A stretch of DNA of 64,000 bases, taken from assembly GCA_026418905.1 (NCBI GenBank), contig JAOAAK010000029.1:103648-167647 (forward strand), written 5' to 3'. Below, piece by piece: positions 9,305 through 19,606 of the stretch. The notes beneath the pieces are model-generated. The model did no database searches. It saw nothing but the letters and a program-made list of their open reading frames with translations, and was not told where the DNA came from. The translations under genes were made by a program, and so were the position numbers. This DNA comes from Bacteroidales bacterium (GTDB lineage Bacteria > Bacteroidota > Bacteroidia > Bacteroidales > DTU049). Position 1 is the first letter of the stretch. The number at the start of each line of letters is the position of its first letter.

Positions 9305-9893
9305 TTTTGTTGTTTCTCTTATAGCTATTATTCTTCTTTTACCAGTTTTTTTGATTATTTCAATTCTTATTATAGCAACATCGAAAGGAGGGCCTTTTTA
9401 TTTGCAAACACGAGTAGGTAGATATGGGAAACTTTTTAAGATCATCAAATTCCGTACGATGTACAAAAAAAGTGATCAAAAAGGCCTTCTGACAGTCGGG
9501 ATGCGAGATCCACGAATAACTCCCGTAGGCTTTTTTTTAAGAAAAACCAAATTAGATGAACTTCCTCAACTGTTTAACATTCTCTTAGGACATATGAGCT
9601 TTGTAGGTCCTAGACCAGAAGTTCCTAAATACGTCGAATTGTATACAGAAAAACAAAAAAAAATTCTTACCGTTCGACCTGGTCTTACCGATTACGCTTC
9701 TCTTGCCTATATTCACGAAAACAAAATTCTTGCCCAGGCCGAGGATCCAGAAAAATTTTACATAGAACAAATCATGCCCGCTAAATTAGAACTTAGTCTT
9801 CAATATATTCACGATCAAAATCTGATAACGGATTTTAAGATCATTTGGAAAACAATCAAGCAAATTCTCAATAACGATAATGCTCAGGTTTAA
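9288..9893 (+). CDS. Monotopic phosphoglycosyl transferase (initiating sugar transferase)
   Basis: The 201-residue protein is the minimal PglC/WcaJ-core type that moves a sugar-1-phosphate onto undecaprenyl phosphate at the inner membrane, the first step of glycan assembly. One hydrophobic re-entrant segment lies at residues 3-30. The catalytic Asp-Glu pair is in '[13 protein letters not shown]', followed by '[13 protein letters not shown]' and '[11 protein letters not shown]', all standard for bacterial sugar transferases. The ATG at 9288 gives the usual N-terminus '[11 protein letters not shown]' and overlaps the aminotransferase, suggesting translational coupling. Its 3' end overlaps the convergent sahH gene by 26 bases. 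No glycosyltransferase lies next door, so the rest of the pathway must be elsewhere. Confidence 0.9.
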   Translation: MKRFFDFVVSLIAIILLLPVFLIISILIIATSKGGPFYLQTRVGRYGKLFKIIKFRTMYKKSDQKGLLTVGMRDPRITPVGFFLRKTKLDELPQLFNILLGHMSFVGPRPEVPKYVELYTEKQKKILTVRPGLTDYASLAYIHENKILAQAEDPEKFYIEQIMPAKLELSLQYIHDQNLITDFKIIWKTIKQILNNDNAQV

Positions 9894-11289
9894 AGGGACC
9901 ATCTATGGGCACACCTATGTAAGCAGCTTGTTCGGGTGTTAGTTTTGTTAATTTAACACCAAGAAAATCAAGATGCAAACGTGCAACTTCTTCATCTAGC
10001 TTTTTAGGTAAACGATAAACTCCTATTTCATATTGATTTTGCCACAATTCTATTTGAGCTAGCGTCTGATTAGTAAAGGAATTACTCATCACAAAAGAAG
10101 GATGACCATTAGCATTACCAAGATTGACAAGTCTGCCTTCTGATAAAAGAATGATGGAATGTCCATCTGGAAAAATATACTTATCAACTTGGGGTTTGAT
10201 GTTGATTTTCCGAATGCCTGGATAATTTTCAAGAGCAGAAACTTGGATTTCATTGTCAAAATGTCCGATGTTGCAAACGATAGAACCATCTTTCATTTTT
10301 TCCATATGTTCGATTCGAATCACATCACGGTTACCGGTGGCTGTAACATAAATATTAGCAATGGGCAAGGCATCTTCGACGGTAGTGACTTCAAAACCTT
10401 CCATAGCTGCTTGCAAAGCACAAATAGGATCTATTTCCGTAACCAATACACGTGCTCCAAAACCTCTAAGTGAACGTGCAGATCCTTTTCCTACATCTCC
10501 AAAACCGCAAACCACCGCTACTTTTCCAGCAATCATAACATTGGTGGCTCGTTTTATCCCGTCAGCCAGGGATTCTCTGCATCCGTATAAGTTATCAAAC
10601 TTCGACTTGGTTACGCTATCGTTGACGTTAATAGCTGGCACTAAAAGTTCCCCTTTCTCATGCAATTTATATAAACGATGAACTCCCGTTGTGGTTTCTT
10701 CGGAAACTCCCCTCCACTCACTTACCACTCTATGCCACCACGATGGATCTTCGATGTAAATTTTCTTTAACATTCTTAAGAGAGCAGCTTCATCTTCCGA
10801 AGTGGGTTCTCTGTCAAGTATAGTTGGATCGTTTTCAACTTGATACCCCAGATGAATCATTAAAGTTGCATCCCCTCCATCGTCAACAACTAGATGTGGC
10901 CCCTTGCCATCATGGTTCAAAGCCATAAAGGTTGCCCACCAGTATTCATCTAGTGTTTCACCTTTCCATGCAAAAACGGGAATACCTGCCTTAGCAATAG
11001 CTGCAGCAGCATGATCTTGAGTTGAAAAAATATTGCAACTGGCCCATCGAACCTCTGCTCCCAAATGTCTAAGAGTTTCAATGAGCACAGCAGTTTGAAC
11101 AGTCATATGAAGTGAGCCAGATATCCTTGCTCCTTTCAAAGGCTTGGAATCCCCATATTTCTGACGCAAGGCCATTAACCCTGGCATCTCTTTTTCGGCG
11201 ATTTCGATTTCTTTTCTTCCCCACTCTGCCAGTGAGATATCTTTCACTTTATAATCCAACTTTTCCTTTATGTTAAACATAACTTCCAA
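9868..11289 (-). CDS. ahcY: S-adenosyl-L-homocysteine hydrolase
   Basis: The enzyme splits S-adenosylhomocysteine, the by-product of methylation, into adenosine and homocysteine using tightly bound NAD. The 473-residue length fits the bacterial form. Visible motifs are '[21 protein letters not shown]' at the N-terminus, the NAD-binding '[12 protein letters not shown]' in the middle, 'NIGHFDNEI' and the characteristic C-terminal ending '[11 protein letters not shown]', whose Lys and Tyr contact NAD in the tetramer. It lies two bases after the VOC gene and probably belongs to the minus-strand operon that begins with the EF-G-like gene. Confidence 0.97.
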   Translation of the reverse strand: MEVMFNIKEKLDYKVKDISLAEWGRKEIEIAEKEMPGLMALRQKYGDSKPLKGARISGSLHMTVQTAVLIETLRHLGAEVRWASCNIFSTQDHAAAAIAKAGIPVFAWKGETLDEYWWATFMALNHDGKGPHLVVDDGGDATLMIHLGYQVENDPTILDREPTSEDEAALLRMLKKIYIEDPSWWHRVVSEWRGVSEETTTGVHRLYKLHEKGELLVPAINVNDSVTKSKFDNLYGCRESLADGIKRATNVMIAGKVAVVCGFGDVGKGSARSLRGFGARVLVTEIDPICALQAAMEGFEVTTVEDALPIANIYVTATGNRDVIRIEHMEKMKDGSIVCNIGHFDNEIQVSALENYPGIRKINIKPQVDKYIFPDGHSIILLSEGRLVNLGNANGHPSFVMSNSFTNQTLAQIELWQNQYEIGVYRLPKKLDEEVARLHLDFLGVKLTKLTPEQAAYIGVPIDGPFKPEHYRY

Positions 11290-11291
11290 TT

Positions 11292-11675
11292 TTAAACCAA
11301 ATTTATTTCTTTAATTTCAAAGATATTTCCCGCTTTATCCTTGATAAAATACCCTTTTTTACCAGTCCTTTTTTCAAATTCTACGACAGTATAATTAGCT
11401 TTTCTAGCTTTTTCGATGATTTGGTTAGCCTGCCAATATTCCAAAGCCATATGAGATACGCCAGGAGTAAATGGGACAGGACATACGAAGAGCTCCAGAA
11501 TAACTTCGAACCTCTGCATGCGATGGATAGGTATTAATCTTTCCTCTCCAAATAATTTTAATGCAGCATCTGGATAAAAAATGTAAGTTTTGATCTTCGT
11601 AAAACCTAAGACTTGCTCATAAAAGTCATGGACTTCACTTTCTTCAAAAATATGTACTCCTATGTGCCGAAGCAT
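11292..11675 (-). CDS. VOC (glyoxalase/bleomycin-resistance) superfamily protein
   Basis: This 127-residue protein has the paired beta-alpha-beta layout of the vicinal-oxygen-chelate fold: the opening '[21 protein letters not shown]' is followed by '[22 protein letters not shown]' and ends with '[16 protein letters not shown]'. Candidate metal ligands are His5, His in 'SHMALE' and the final Glu. The family covers glyoxalase I, dioxygenases and resistance proteins, so a reaction cannot be named. It sits between the EF-G-like gene (18 bases before) and ahcY (2 bases after) in one apparent operon. No functional link with either is evident. Confidence 0.8.
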   Translation of the reverse strand: MLRHIGVHIFEESEVHDFYEQVLGFTKIKTYIFYPDAALKLFGEERLIPIHRMQRFEVILELFVCPVPFTPGVSHMALEYWQANQIIEKARKANYTVVEFEKRTGKKGYFIKDKAGNIFEIKEINLV

Positions 11676-11693
11676 AGAGGGAAAGTATTGTTA

Positions 11694-13829
11694 TTATTCC
11701 TCTTCTTTCGCTTGTTCTTCATATGCTTTAAGTAATTGAGCTTGAATTTCAGCAGGTACTTGCTGGTAATCGCTAAATTTCATTGTATAGGTTGCTTTAC
11801 CGGAAGTAAGAGAGCTGAGGGCGGTAGAATAGCGAGTCATTTCTGCCAATGGAACCCTTGCTCTGATTTTCTGATAATGTCCTTCTCCTTCCATGCCAAG
11901 AACAACTCCTCTCCTATTTTGAAGATCGGTCATGACATCGCCCATCCGATCTGACGGTACTATAACTTCCACTTCATAAATGGGCTCTAAGATTTTAGGA
12001 GCAGCATTTTTAAAAGCTTCCTTGAAAGCATTTCGTCCTGCTAATCGAAATGAAATTTCATTTGAATCTACAGGATGCATTTTTCCATCGTAAATATAGA
12101 CAACGATATCTCGAGCATAGGAACCTGTCAACGGTCCTTCTTCCATTTTTTCCATTATACCTTTCAAAATGGCAGGCATAAAACGTGCATCAATAGCTCC
12201 ACCCACAATACAATTATGAAAAACAAGTTTCCCACCCCATGGCAGATTATATTCTTCCGTTCCACGAATTGGAAATTCTGTTGAATAAGACATGCCTTCC
12301 CGATAAGGTTCTATCATCATATGCACTTCGCCGAACTGACCTGCACCACCTGATTGTTTCTTATGACGATAGGAAGCTTTCGAAGCTTTAGTAATGGTTT
12401 CACGATACGGTATTTTAGGTGGAAGAAATTCTATGGGTATTTTTTCAATGGTTTCAATGTGCCATCTGGCTGCATTTATATGCATTTCACCCTGTCCCGA
12501 AACAATAATTTGTTTAAGTTCCTTCGAATACTCAACCAGAATGGTTGGATCCATTTTTCTTAACTTAGCCAAAACTTCACCTAACTTTTCATCGTCCGCA
12601 GTATTCTGAGCCTTTACTGCAGTTCTGAATTTGGGATCAGGGTAGGCAATAGGAGCAATCTTTATTTCTGAACGTTTAGGATGATATAGTGTATCGTTGG
12701 TGCCTGTACTCTTAAGCTTTACAGTAGCCACGATGTCACCGGCGACAGCCCTTTCCACTTTCTCTCGAATCTTTCCTGCAGTTACTAAAATTTGAGAGAT
12801 CCTTTCCTTCCCACTATTGGATGCATTGATAACATCGACTCCTTCTGTTATTTCTCCCTGTAGAATCTTGAAAAATGAAATTTCACCTAAATGTTGTTCA
12901 ATGGTTGTCTTAAATACGAAACCCACGAATGGCTCATCTGCTTTAATAAGCAACTCTTTCCCATCTTCTGTTTTGAGAGGTTCTACTTGGTCAGGTGCCG
13001 GAAGGTAATTAATAATGAATTCCATTAAAGATGTTGTCCCTATATTCAACTTTGAACTTCCACATAACAAAGGATAAATATTTCGTTGAATAATGCTTTG
13101 CATAAGACCTTCATGAAAATCTTCGGGCGATAAATCACCTTGCTCGAAAAATTTCTCCATTAAGGATTCGTTACTTTCAGCTGCAGCTTCAATTAGTTGG
13201 TTTCTGTAAGCTTCTGCTTTAGTTTTTTCCGAATCAGGTAGGTCCTTTACTTCAGGTTTTCCTCCACCACTGGGAAAAGTCAAGAGTTTCATGCTTAACA
13301 CATCAACTAAAGCATTAAACCCATGACCCACTTGTAAAGGATATTGAACTGGGATAACTTTGTTTCCGAAAGTATTTTGAAGGTCTTTAACCACTTCTTC
13401 AAATTGAGCTTTTTCGTGATCTAGTTGATTAAGAAAAAAAACTACAGGTTTCCTCATTCGAGTAATGTTTCGCCAGCTTATTTCCGTAGTTACCTCAATT
13501 CCGTTCTGAGCATTGATAAGCATGATTGCCACGTCAGATACTGTCAAAGCTGCTAACACTTCACCAACAAATTCATCAAAACCAGGTGTATCTATAATAT
13601 TTATTTTTTTCCCACCGTACTGAGCAAAAAGCACAGTTGAAAAAATGGAACTTTGTTTTTCAATTTCTATTTCACGATAGTCGGATACCGTATTTTTATC
13701 TTCGATGGTACCACGTCGGTTAATGACACCTCCCTCAAACAACATACACTCTGCAAGGGTGGTCTTACCAGATTTTGCTCCACCTACCAGTGCAATGTTT
13801 CGAATCTCCTTTGTCTGATATACCTTCAT
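11694..13829 (-). CDS. Elongation factor G-like translational GTPase (EF-G paralogue)
   Basis: The 711 residues have the full five-domain layout of EF-G. The G1 loop reads 'GGAKSGKTTL' instead of 'GHIDAGKTT', the switch I region has 'EIEKQSSI' in place of the usual 'ERGITI', G3 is 'DTPGFDEF', and G4 is 'NQLD' instead of NKxD. These substitutions are typical of the second, EF-G-2-like paralogue. Domain IV ('SGGAGQFGEVHM') and domain V ('VLGMEGEGHYQKI') are intact. It may act in a special translation step such as ribosome recycling or under stress; this is inference. A -7 box lies just upstream and the VOC and ahcY genes follow. Confidence 0.88.
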   Translation of the reverse strand: MKVYQTKEIRNIALVGGAKSGKTTLAECMLFEGGVINRRGTIEDKNTVSDYREIEIEKQSSIFSTVLFAQYGGKKINIIDTPGFDEFVGEVLAALTVSDVAIMLINAQNGIEVTTEISWRNITRMRKPVVFFLNQLDHEKAQFEEVVKDLQNTFGNKVIPVQYPLQVGHGFNALVDVLSMKLLTFPSGGGKPEVKDLPDSEKTKAEAYRNQLIEAAAESNESLMEKFFEQGDLSPEDFHEGLMQSIIQRNIYPLLCGSSKLNIGTTSLMEFIINYLPAPDQVEPLKTEDGKELLIKADEPFVGFVFKTTIEQHLGEISFFKILQGEITEGVDVINASNSGKERISQILVTAGKIREKVERAVAGDIVATVKLKSTGTNDTLYHPKRSEIKIAPIAYPDPKFRTAVKAQNTADDEKLGEVLAKLRKMDPTILVEYSKELKQIIVSGQGEMHINAARWHIETIEKIPIEFLPPKIPYRETITKASKASYRHKKQSGGAGQFGEVHMMIEPYREGMSYSTEFPIRGTEEYNLPWGGKLVFHNCIVGGAIDARFMPAILKGIMEKMEEGPLTGSYARDIVVYIYDGKMHPVDSNEISFRLAGRNAFKEAFKNAAPKILEPIYEVEVIVPSDRMGDVMTDLQNRRGVVLGMEGEGHYQKIRARVPLAEMTRYSTALSSLTSGKATYTMKFSDYQQVPAEIQAQLLKAYEEQAKEEE

Positions 13830-13853
13830 AACTTGCTGTTATTAAATTTTTTG

Positions 13854-13861
13854 CAAAAGTA
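13854..13861 (-). promoter_or_regulatory. Bacteroidota -7 box (TACTTTTG, minus strand) for the EF-G-like operon
   Basis: Read on the minus strand this is TACTTTTG, 24 bases upstream of the start codon at 13829, in the 63-base gap after birA. Confidence 0.6.
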
Positions 13862-13892
13862 GCAATTTCTAATTTAAGAAGTTTAAAAAGCA

Positions 13893-14642
13893 TTAAAATA
13901 TCCATTCTATTTCGTGATGATAAAATAACCTAACAAATCCCCACTGATCGCTCACGACGATTTGCCCTTCTTGTGAAACATCTTCAAACTTAGCTCGAAA
14001 AATTTCTTTTTTTTCTTTAATTAACAAATCAATCCATTGGTTTTTTTTCCAAAGCATATCTACATAATTTTCCCTTAGCTCTATAAATTTTCTCTGTGCC
14101 CATTTTTGAAAATATTTGCTAAAAAATGTCATGAAAGCGGTTGTTTCTTTACGAATATCTCTTGCCTTACCGGTAATCAGATAAATCGACGTTGCCTTTT
14201 GGACAATTTCAGGAGGAAAAACAAGTTGGTTAATGTTAATACCAACACCAATAAAAACCCATTTTAAAACCCTTCCTGTATAAAGATTTTCAACTAAAAT
14301 ACCAGAGATTTTTTTATTGCCAACTAAAATATCGTTGGGCCACTTTATACGAACATCATTCGCAGAAGTCACCTGTGTAACATATTCCCAAACCGATAAA
14401 GAAATCATGTGGTGTAACGAAAAAATAGGAAACTTAATTTCACCATTTAAAGGTATGCAAATGGTAAACAAAAGATTTTTATCCTTTTCTGAGAACCATT
14501 GATGATCTCCTTGTCCTCTTCCCCTTGTTTGAAAACCGGCTTGAATTACTGTGATGATCTCAGGATTAAAATGTTGTACGTGTTTCCATGCATAATCATT
14601 GGTAGATTCAAGTTCATCAAAATACCAAATATCATAAATCAT
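13893..14642 (-). CDS. birA: Biotin--[acetyl-CoA carboxylase] ligase
   Basis: BirA activates biotin with ATP and attaches it to the carrier protein of acetyl-CoA carboxylase. The 249-residue protein begins directly with the catalytic domain ('YFDELESTNDYAWKH'), so it lacks the DNA-binding domain of the E. coli regulator and is a ligase only. The biotin/ATP loop is 'RGRGQGDHQW', and 'IKWPNDILVGNKKISGIL' carries the catalytic lysine; 'GVGININQ' follows. A short C-terminal domain completes it. The gene overlaps the upstream DUF2007 gene by 11 bases. Confidence 0.93.
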   Translation of the reverse strand: MIYDIWYFDELESTNDYAWKHVQHFNPEIITVIQAGFQTRGRGQGDHQWFSEKDKNLLFTICIPLNGEIKFPIFSLHHMISLSVWEYVTQVTSANDVRIKWPNDILVGNKKISGILVENLYTGRVLKWVFIGVGININQLVFPPEIVQKATSIYLITGKARDIRKETTAFMTFFSKYFQKWAQRKFIELRENYVDMLWKKNQWIDLLIKEKKEIFRAKFEDVSQEGQIVVSDQWGFVRLFYHHEIEWIF

Positions 14643-14886
14643 CTAACGATGAATTTACAGATTTATTGGGATCAAGATACTCTTGCAAAAGTTGTTGAGC
14701 CACTTCCAAATCCTGGTTTTTCACCCATACTTTTATTCCCCCGATGGCTTGAGAATAAAAAGGCTGGATGGTGATAGTATTATAATCCTGAACAACATGA
14801 GGAATTTCATAAGCCTCTAGTTTGGCAATAAAAAGCAAAGCTTCGTGATAATATGAAAAAACGTGTAACAATTTCCAATCTTCCAT
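14632..14886 (-). CDS. DUF2007 domain protein
   Basis: This 84-residue protein matches the DUF2007 type, a small ferredoxin-like fold annotated as a putative signal-transducing protein with no proven function. Typical are the first strand 'WKLLHVFSYYHEALLFIAKLEAYEI', the 'TIQPFYSQAIGGIKVWV' segment and 'EVAQQLLQEYL' at the end. It is the first gene of a two-gene unit with birA and has its own -7 box immediately upstream. Divergent from groES across a 130-base gap. Confidence 0.82.
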   Translation of the reverse strand: MEDWKLLHVFSYYHEALLFIAKLEAYEIPHVVQDYNTITIQPFYSQAIGGIKVWVKNQDLEVAQQLLQEYLDPNKSVNSSLDDL

Positions 14887-14893
14887 TACTGTG

Positions 14894-14901
14894 CAAACAT
14901 A
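14894..14901 (-). promoter_or_regulatory. Bacteroidota -7 box (TATGTTTG, minus strand) for the DUF2007-birA pair
   Basis: TATGTTTG on the minus strand ends seven bases before the start codon at 14886. Confidence 0.55.
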
Positions 14902-14921
14902 ATTTTTTTACAGAAATTATA

Positions 14922-14993
14922 TGACAGACATGACTTTTTTGTCAGCTTTTGTGGAAAAAATGACAGCAGTTCTAATTTGGCATAAAACATGAA
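14922..14993 (+). promoter_or_regulatory. Candidate groESL promoter region: TGACA/TGTCA repeats and a sigma-54-like element
   Basis: The sequence TGGCATAAAACATGAA at 14978-14993 matches a -24/-12 (sigma-54 type) element at the GG and at the downstream TG with correct spacing, but has A instead of C after that G. Upstream are TGACA (14922), TGAC (14931), TGTCA (14940) and TGACA (14961), which form short inverted repeats. No TAnnTTTG box and no CIRCE element is present in this gap. I infer a stress-type promoter with an activator or repressor site; experimental proof is lacking. Confidence 0.4.
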
Positions 14994-15016
14994 AAGGAAG
15001 GGCAAAAATTTAGACT

Positions 15017-15295
15017 ATGGGCGAAATAAAGATTAAACCATTGGCAGATCGGGTTGTTATTAAACCTGAACCAGCAGAATCAAGAACAAGTAGTGGAATT
15101 ATTATTCCCGACACAGCAAAAGAAAAACCTCAGAGAGGAAAAGTTGTGGCTGTTGGAATAGGAAAAAAAGATGAACCTCTATCAGTAAAGGTGGGCGACA
15201 TGGTTCTTTATAGTAAGTACGCAGGTACTGAGATTACCATTGATGGGGAAGATTACCTCATTATGAAAGAATCCGACATTTTAGCAATTATTTAA
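15017..15295 (+). CDS. groES: Co-chaperonin GroES
   Basis: GroES forms the seven-membered lid of the GroEL folding chamber. The 92 residues show the full family pattern: '[33 protein letters not shown]' with the mobile loop, then 'GKVVAVG' and the closing '[13 protein letters not shown]'. A purine-rich stretch (AAGGAAGGG) lies about 17 bases before the ATG. groEL follows 26 bases later. The upstream gap holds unusual repeats described separately. Confidence 0.98.
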   Translation: MGEIKIKPLADRVVIKPEPAESRTSSGIIIPDTAKEKPQRGKVVAVGIGKKDEPLSVKVGDMVLYSKYAGTEITIDGEDYLIMKESDILAII

Positions 15296-15306
15296 AAAAC
15301 AAATAA

Positions 15307-16950
<1,644 letters not shown>

Positions 16951-16956
16951 AATCTC

Positions 16957-16982
16957 AAGCCGCCTTAAGGCGGCTTTTTTAT
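16957..16982 (+). terminator. Intrinsic terminator after groEL
   Basis: AAGCCGCC, loop TTAA, GGCGGCTT forms a perfect eight-pair stem followed by a run of T. It starts six bases after the groEL stop codon. The T run merges into the -7 box of the next gene. Confidence 0.92.
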
Positions 16983-16987
16983 TTTTG
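16980..16987 (+). promoter_or_regulatory. Bacteroidota -7 box (TATTTTTG) for the alpha/beta hydrolase gene
   Basis: TATTTTTG lies inside the T tract of the groEL terminator and only four bases separate it from the ATG at 16992, predicting a leaderless or nearly leaderless message. Confidence 0.55.
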
Positions 16988-16991
16988 CAGT

Positions 16992-17819
16992 ATGAAACTT
17001 TATTGTATTTCTCGAGGAAATCCTCAAAATCCAGCATTAATACTTCTTCATGGTTTATTGGGAATGTCGGATTTTTGGATCCCACTAATAAACAAGTGGG
17101 AAAAAAATTTTTTTGTTTTAGCTCCTGATCTTCGCAATCACGGGCGAAGTCCCCATGTTGACAATTCTTCTTATGAAGCAATGGTTGACGATATAGTTGA
17201 GCTTTTTTCATCTAACAAAATTCCATCGGCTCATGTGATTGGGCATAGCATGGGAGGTAAAGTAGCTATGGTATTAGCCTTTAAATATCCTTCACTGCTT
17301 GATTCTCTTGTCGTTGTAGATATGGCTCCTGTAAAATACGAGGAACTTAGTCAAGAGTTTAAAAAAATTTTTTACATCGTAAACCATTTCGCTCCACAGC
17401 ATTATCCAAATTTGACTGAAATTTATCAAACTTTTGTCTTGCAAGGTATAGAAGAAAAGTATGTTCAATTACTACTTAAGAACATAAGGAAAAACCCCAT
17501 TACTAGCCGTTTTGAGTGGAAATTTAACCTTTCATCTTTGCTTTCATTTGAAAAAGAATTCTCTGATTTTCCAATTCCTGTCACACAATCTTCTGTTCCT
17601 ACCTTATTCATAAGAGGTTCATTGTCTTCCTATTTAACTGAAAACCACGTTCCTATTATTCATCAATATTTTCCTCAAAATCAGATTGTAACTATTCCCA
17701 ATGCAGGCCATTGGGTTCACGTCGATCAGCCAGATCTTTTTTTTAATATTTGTAATCATTTTCTAATAAAGGTCATTCAAAAAAAATATCCAAAACATTA
17801 TCCCTATGTCATGGATTGA
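16992..17819 (+). CDS. Alpha/beta-fold hydrolase
   Basis: The 275-residue protein has the classic hydrolase layout: the oxyanion segment 'LILLHGLLGMSDFW' (residues 17-30), the nucleophile elbow 'VIGHSMGGKVAM' with the catalytic serine, and the catalytic histidine in 'PNAGHWVHVDQPDLF' near the end. It resembles esterases of the YbfF type; MenH-like enzymes share the same motifs. The substrate cannot be told from sequence. The start has a -7 box almost touching it, and the end overlaps tatD by 14 bases, so the two are co-expressed. Confidence 0.87.
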   Translation: MKLYCISRGNPQNPALILLHGLLGMSDFWIPLINKWEKNFFVLAPDLRNHGRSPHVDNSSYEAMVDDIVELFSSNKIPSAHVIGHSMGGKVAMVLAFKYPSLLDSLVVVDMAPVKYEELSQEFKKIFYIVNHFAPQHYPNLTEIYQTFVLQGIEEKYVQLLLKNIRKNPITSRFEWKFNLSSLLSFEKEFSDFPIPVTQSSVPTLFIRGSLSSYLTENHVPIIHQYFPQNQIVTIPNAGHWVHVDQPDLFFNICNHFLIKVIQKKYPKHYPYVMD

Positions 17820-18576
17820 CACACATGCTCATCTTTACTTAAAAGAATTCAACCATGATTTTTACCATGTCGTTGAGCGAGCAAAATTGAATGATGTTGA
17901 AAAAGTAATTCTACCCGACTTGGATAGCACCGAAAGAGAAAAGATGATCAATGTTTTTAGAACTGATCCTCACTTTTTTTCTTTTATGTTAGGGATACAT
18001 CCAACCTCCGTCAAAAGTAATTATCGTGAGGAGATTCTTAAATTGGAAGAATCCTTTAATAATTATCCAAATCCATGCGGCATTGGCGAAATTGGTATTG
18101 ATCTTTACTGGGATATTACATACAAAAAAGAGCAAATTGAAGTTTTCGAATATCAATTGCATCTTGCTCAAAAGTTTAATCTACCAGTGAGTATACATCA
18201 ACGTAATTCGATCGAACTCGTACTCGATATTCTTCAACATTTCAATGGGAAAATCACTGGGATTTTACACTGTTTTAGTGGGAACGTTGAACAAGCAAAA
18301 AAAGCCGTTAATATAGGTTTTTATTTAGGAATTGGTGGTGTTGTTACTTACAAAAATAGTCAAATAGCTGAAGTGGTAAAAAACGTAGGATTATCTGCTC
18401 TTGTTCTAGAAACAGACGCCCCTTATCTTTCTCCCGCTCCGCTTCGAGGAAAAAGAAACGAACCTGCCTTTTTACCTATCATAGCCGAAAAAATTTCCTC
18501 CCTTACTGGCCATTCCATCGAAGAAGTTGCTAGAATTACATATCAAAATAGCAAAAAATTATTTTATTATGAATAG
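17806..18576 (+). CDS. TatD-family metal-dependent deoxyribonuclease
   Basis: TatD enzymes are TIM-barrel nucleases with two metal ions. Metal ligands are visible as 'DTHAHLY' (His7, His9), 'GEIGIDLYW' (Glu), 'SIHQR', 'GILHCFSG' and 'LETDAPYLSP' (Asp), in the normal order. The 256 residues match the family length. It overlaps the hydrolase gene before it and the asparaginase gene after it, forming a three-gene unit. Bacteroidota often carry several TatD paralogues; the role may be DNA repair or D-aminoacyl-tRNA removal, which cannot be separated here. Confidence 0.9.
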   Translation: MSWIDTHAHLYLKEFNHDFYHVVERAKLNDVEKVILPDLDSTEREKMINVFRTDPHFFSFMLGIHPTSVKSNYREEILKLEESFNNYPNPCGIGEIGIDLYWDITYKKEQIEVFEYQLHLAQKFNLPVSIHQRNSIELVLDILQHFNGKITGILHCFSGNVEQAKKAVNIGFYLGIGGVVTYKNSQIAEVVKNVGLSALVLETDAPYLSPAPLRGKRNEPAFLPIIAEKISSLTGHSIEEVARITYQNSKKLFYYE

Positions 18577-19606
18577 AAGATCTGTTTTGATTATTTATAC
18601 GGGTGGAACTATCGGAATGGTAAAAAATCCACGAGATGGTTCATTAAAACCTCTTGACTTCGATAAATTTTATGTTCATATGCCAGTACTTGAAAACTAT
18701 CCCATTGATATTTCATTTATCTCCTTGCCGAAAGTGATTGACTCATCAGACATGAACCCTGATTTTTGGAGAGAAATAGGACAACTCCTTTATGATCATT
18801 ATGAACAATATGATGGCTTTGTAATTTTACACGGTTCAGACACGATGGCTTATACTGCCTCAGCTTTGAGTTTCATGCTGGAAAATTTAAATAAACCTGT
18901 CATTTTAACTGGTTCACAACTTCCCATTGGCATGATTCGCAGTGACGCACGTGAAAACCTTATCAATTCCATCGAAATAGCTGCCACCTATGAAGACGAT
19001 ACACCTGTGGTTCCTGAAGTTGCCATTTGCTTCGAAAACAAGCTTTTTCGAGGAAACCGCACGGCCAAAATTAATGCGGAAAATTTCGATGCTTTCTTAT
19101 CTCCTAATTATCCATTACTAGCTGAAATCGGTGTACATATCAAATTCAACAAAACTGCCATAGCTAAACCCTCGTTTAAAAAACTCAAACTCTTAGATAG
19201 ATTTAAGGAACGCGTAGGAGTTCTGAAACTTTTTCCAGGCATGTCGCTTAACTACGCCCAAAGCTTACTCTTACATCAAGAATTAGATATCATTATACTT
19301 GAAAGTTATGGCTCAGGCAATGCTCCAACCAACCCAGATTTTTTAACTCTTCTTAAGGAAGCTATACTTCATGGTAAAATAATATTTAACGTCACTCAAT
19401 GTAAAGGAGGTTCTGTTCTAATGGGAAAATACGAAGCCAGCAAACAATTGCTTGATTTGGGAGTAATTTCTGGTTATGACATTACACTCGAAGCAGCCAT
19501 TACCAAATCTATGTTTCTGCTTGGAAATCTGGAAAACAAAGACAAAATTAAAGAACTATTAAACAAAAATTTACGAGGTGAAATTACTCCTGCACCAGAA
19601 AATTAA
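18569..19606 (+). CDS. ansA: Type I L-asparaginase
   Basis: The enzyme hydrolyses asparagine to aspartate and ammonia. The first catalytic threonine lies in 'IIYTGGTIGMV' at the N-terminus and the second in 'VILHGSDTMAYTAS'; 'VILTGSQLPIG' follows, as in cytoplasmic type I enzymes. The chosen ATG at 18569 gives 345 residues, places these motifs correctly and overlaps tatD by eight bases. There is no signal peptide, supporting a cytoplasmic enzyme. The gene end overlaps the convergent sigma-factor gene by four bases. Confidence 0.93.
   Translation: MNRRSVLIIYTGGTIGMVKNPRDGSLKPLDFDKFYVHMPVLENYPIDISFISLPKVIDSSDMNPDFWREIGQLLYDHYEQYDGFVILHGSDTMAYTASALSFMLENLNKPVILTGSQLPIGMIRSDARENLINSIEIAATYEDDTPVVPEVAICFENKLFRGNRTAKINAENFDAFLSPNYPLLAEIGVHIKFNKTAIAKPSFKKLKLLDRFKERVGVLKLFPGMSLNYAQSLLLHQELDIIILESYGSGNAPTNPDFLTLLKEAILHGKIIFNVTQCKGGSVLMGKYEASKQLLDLGVISGYDITLEAAITKSMFLLGNLENKDKIKELLNKNLRGEITPAPEN

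Noticed and set aside
14887..15016. CIRCE operator at groESL
   Set aside because: The TTAGCACTC/GAGTGCTAA repeat was looked for and is not present; only TGACA/TGTCA motifs are seen.
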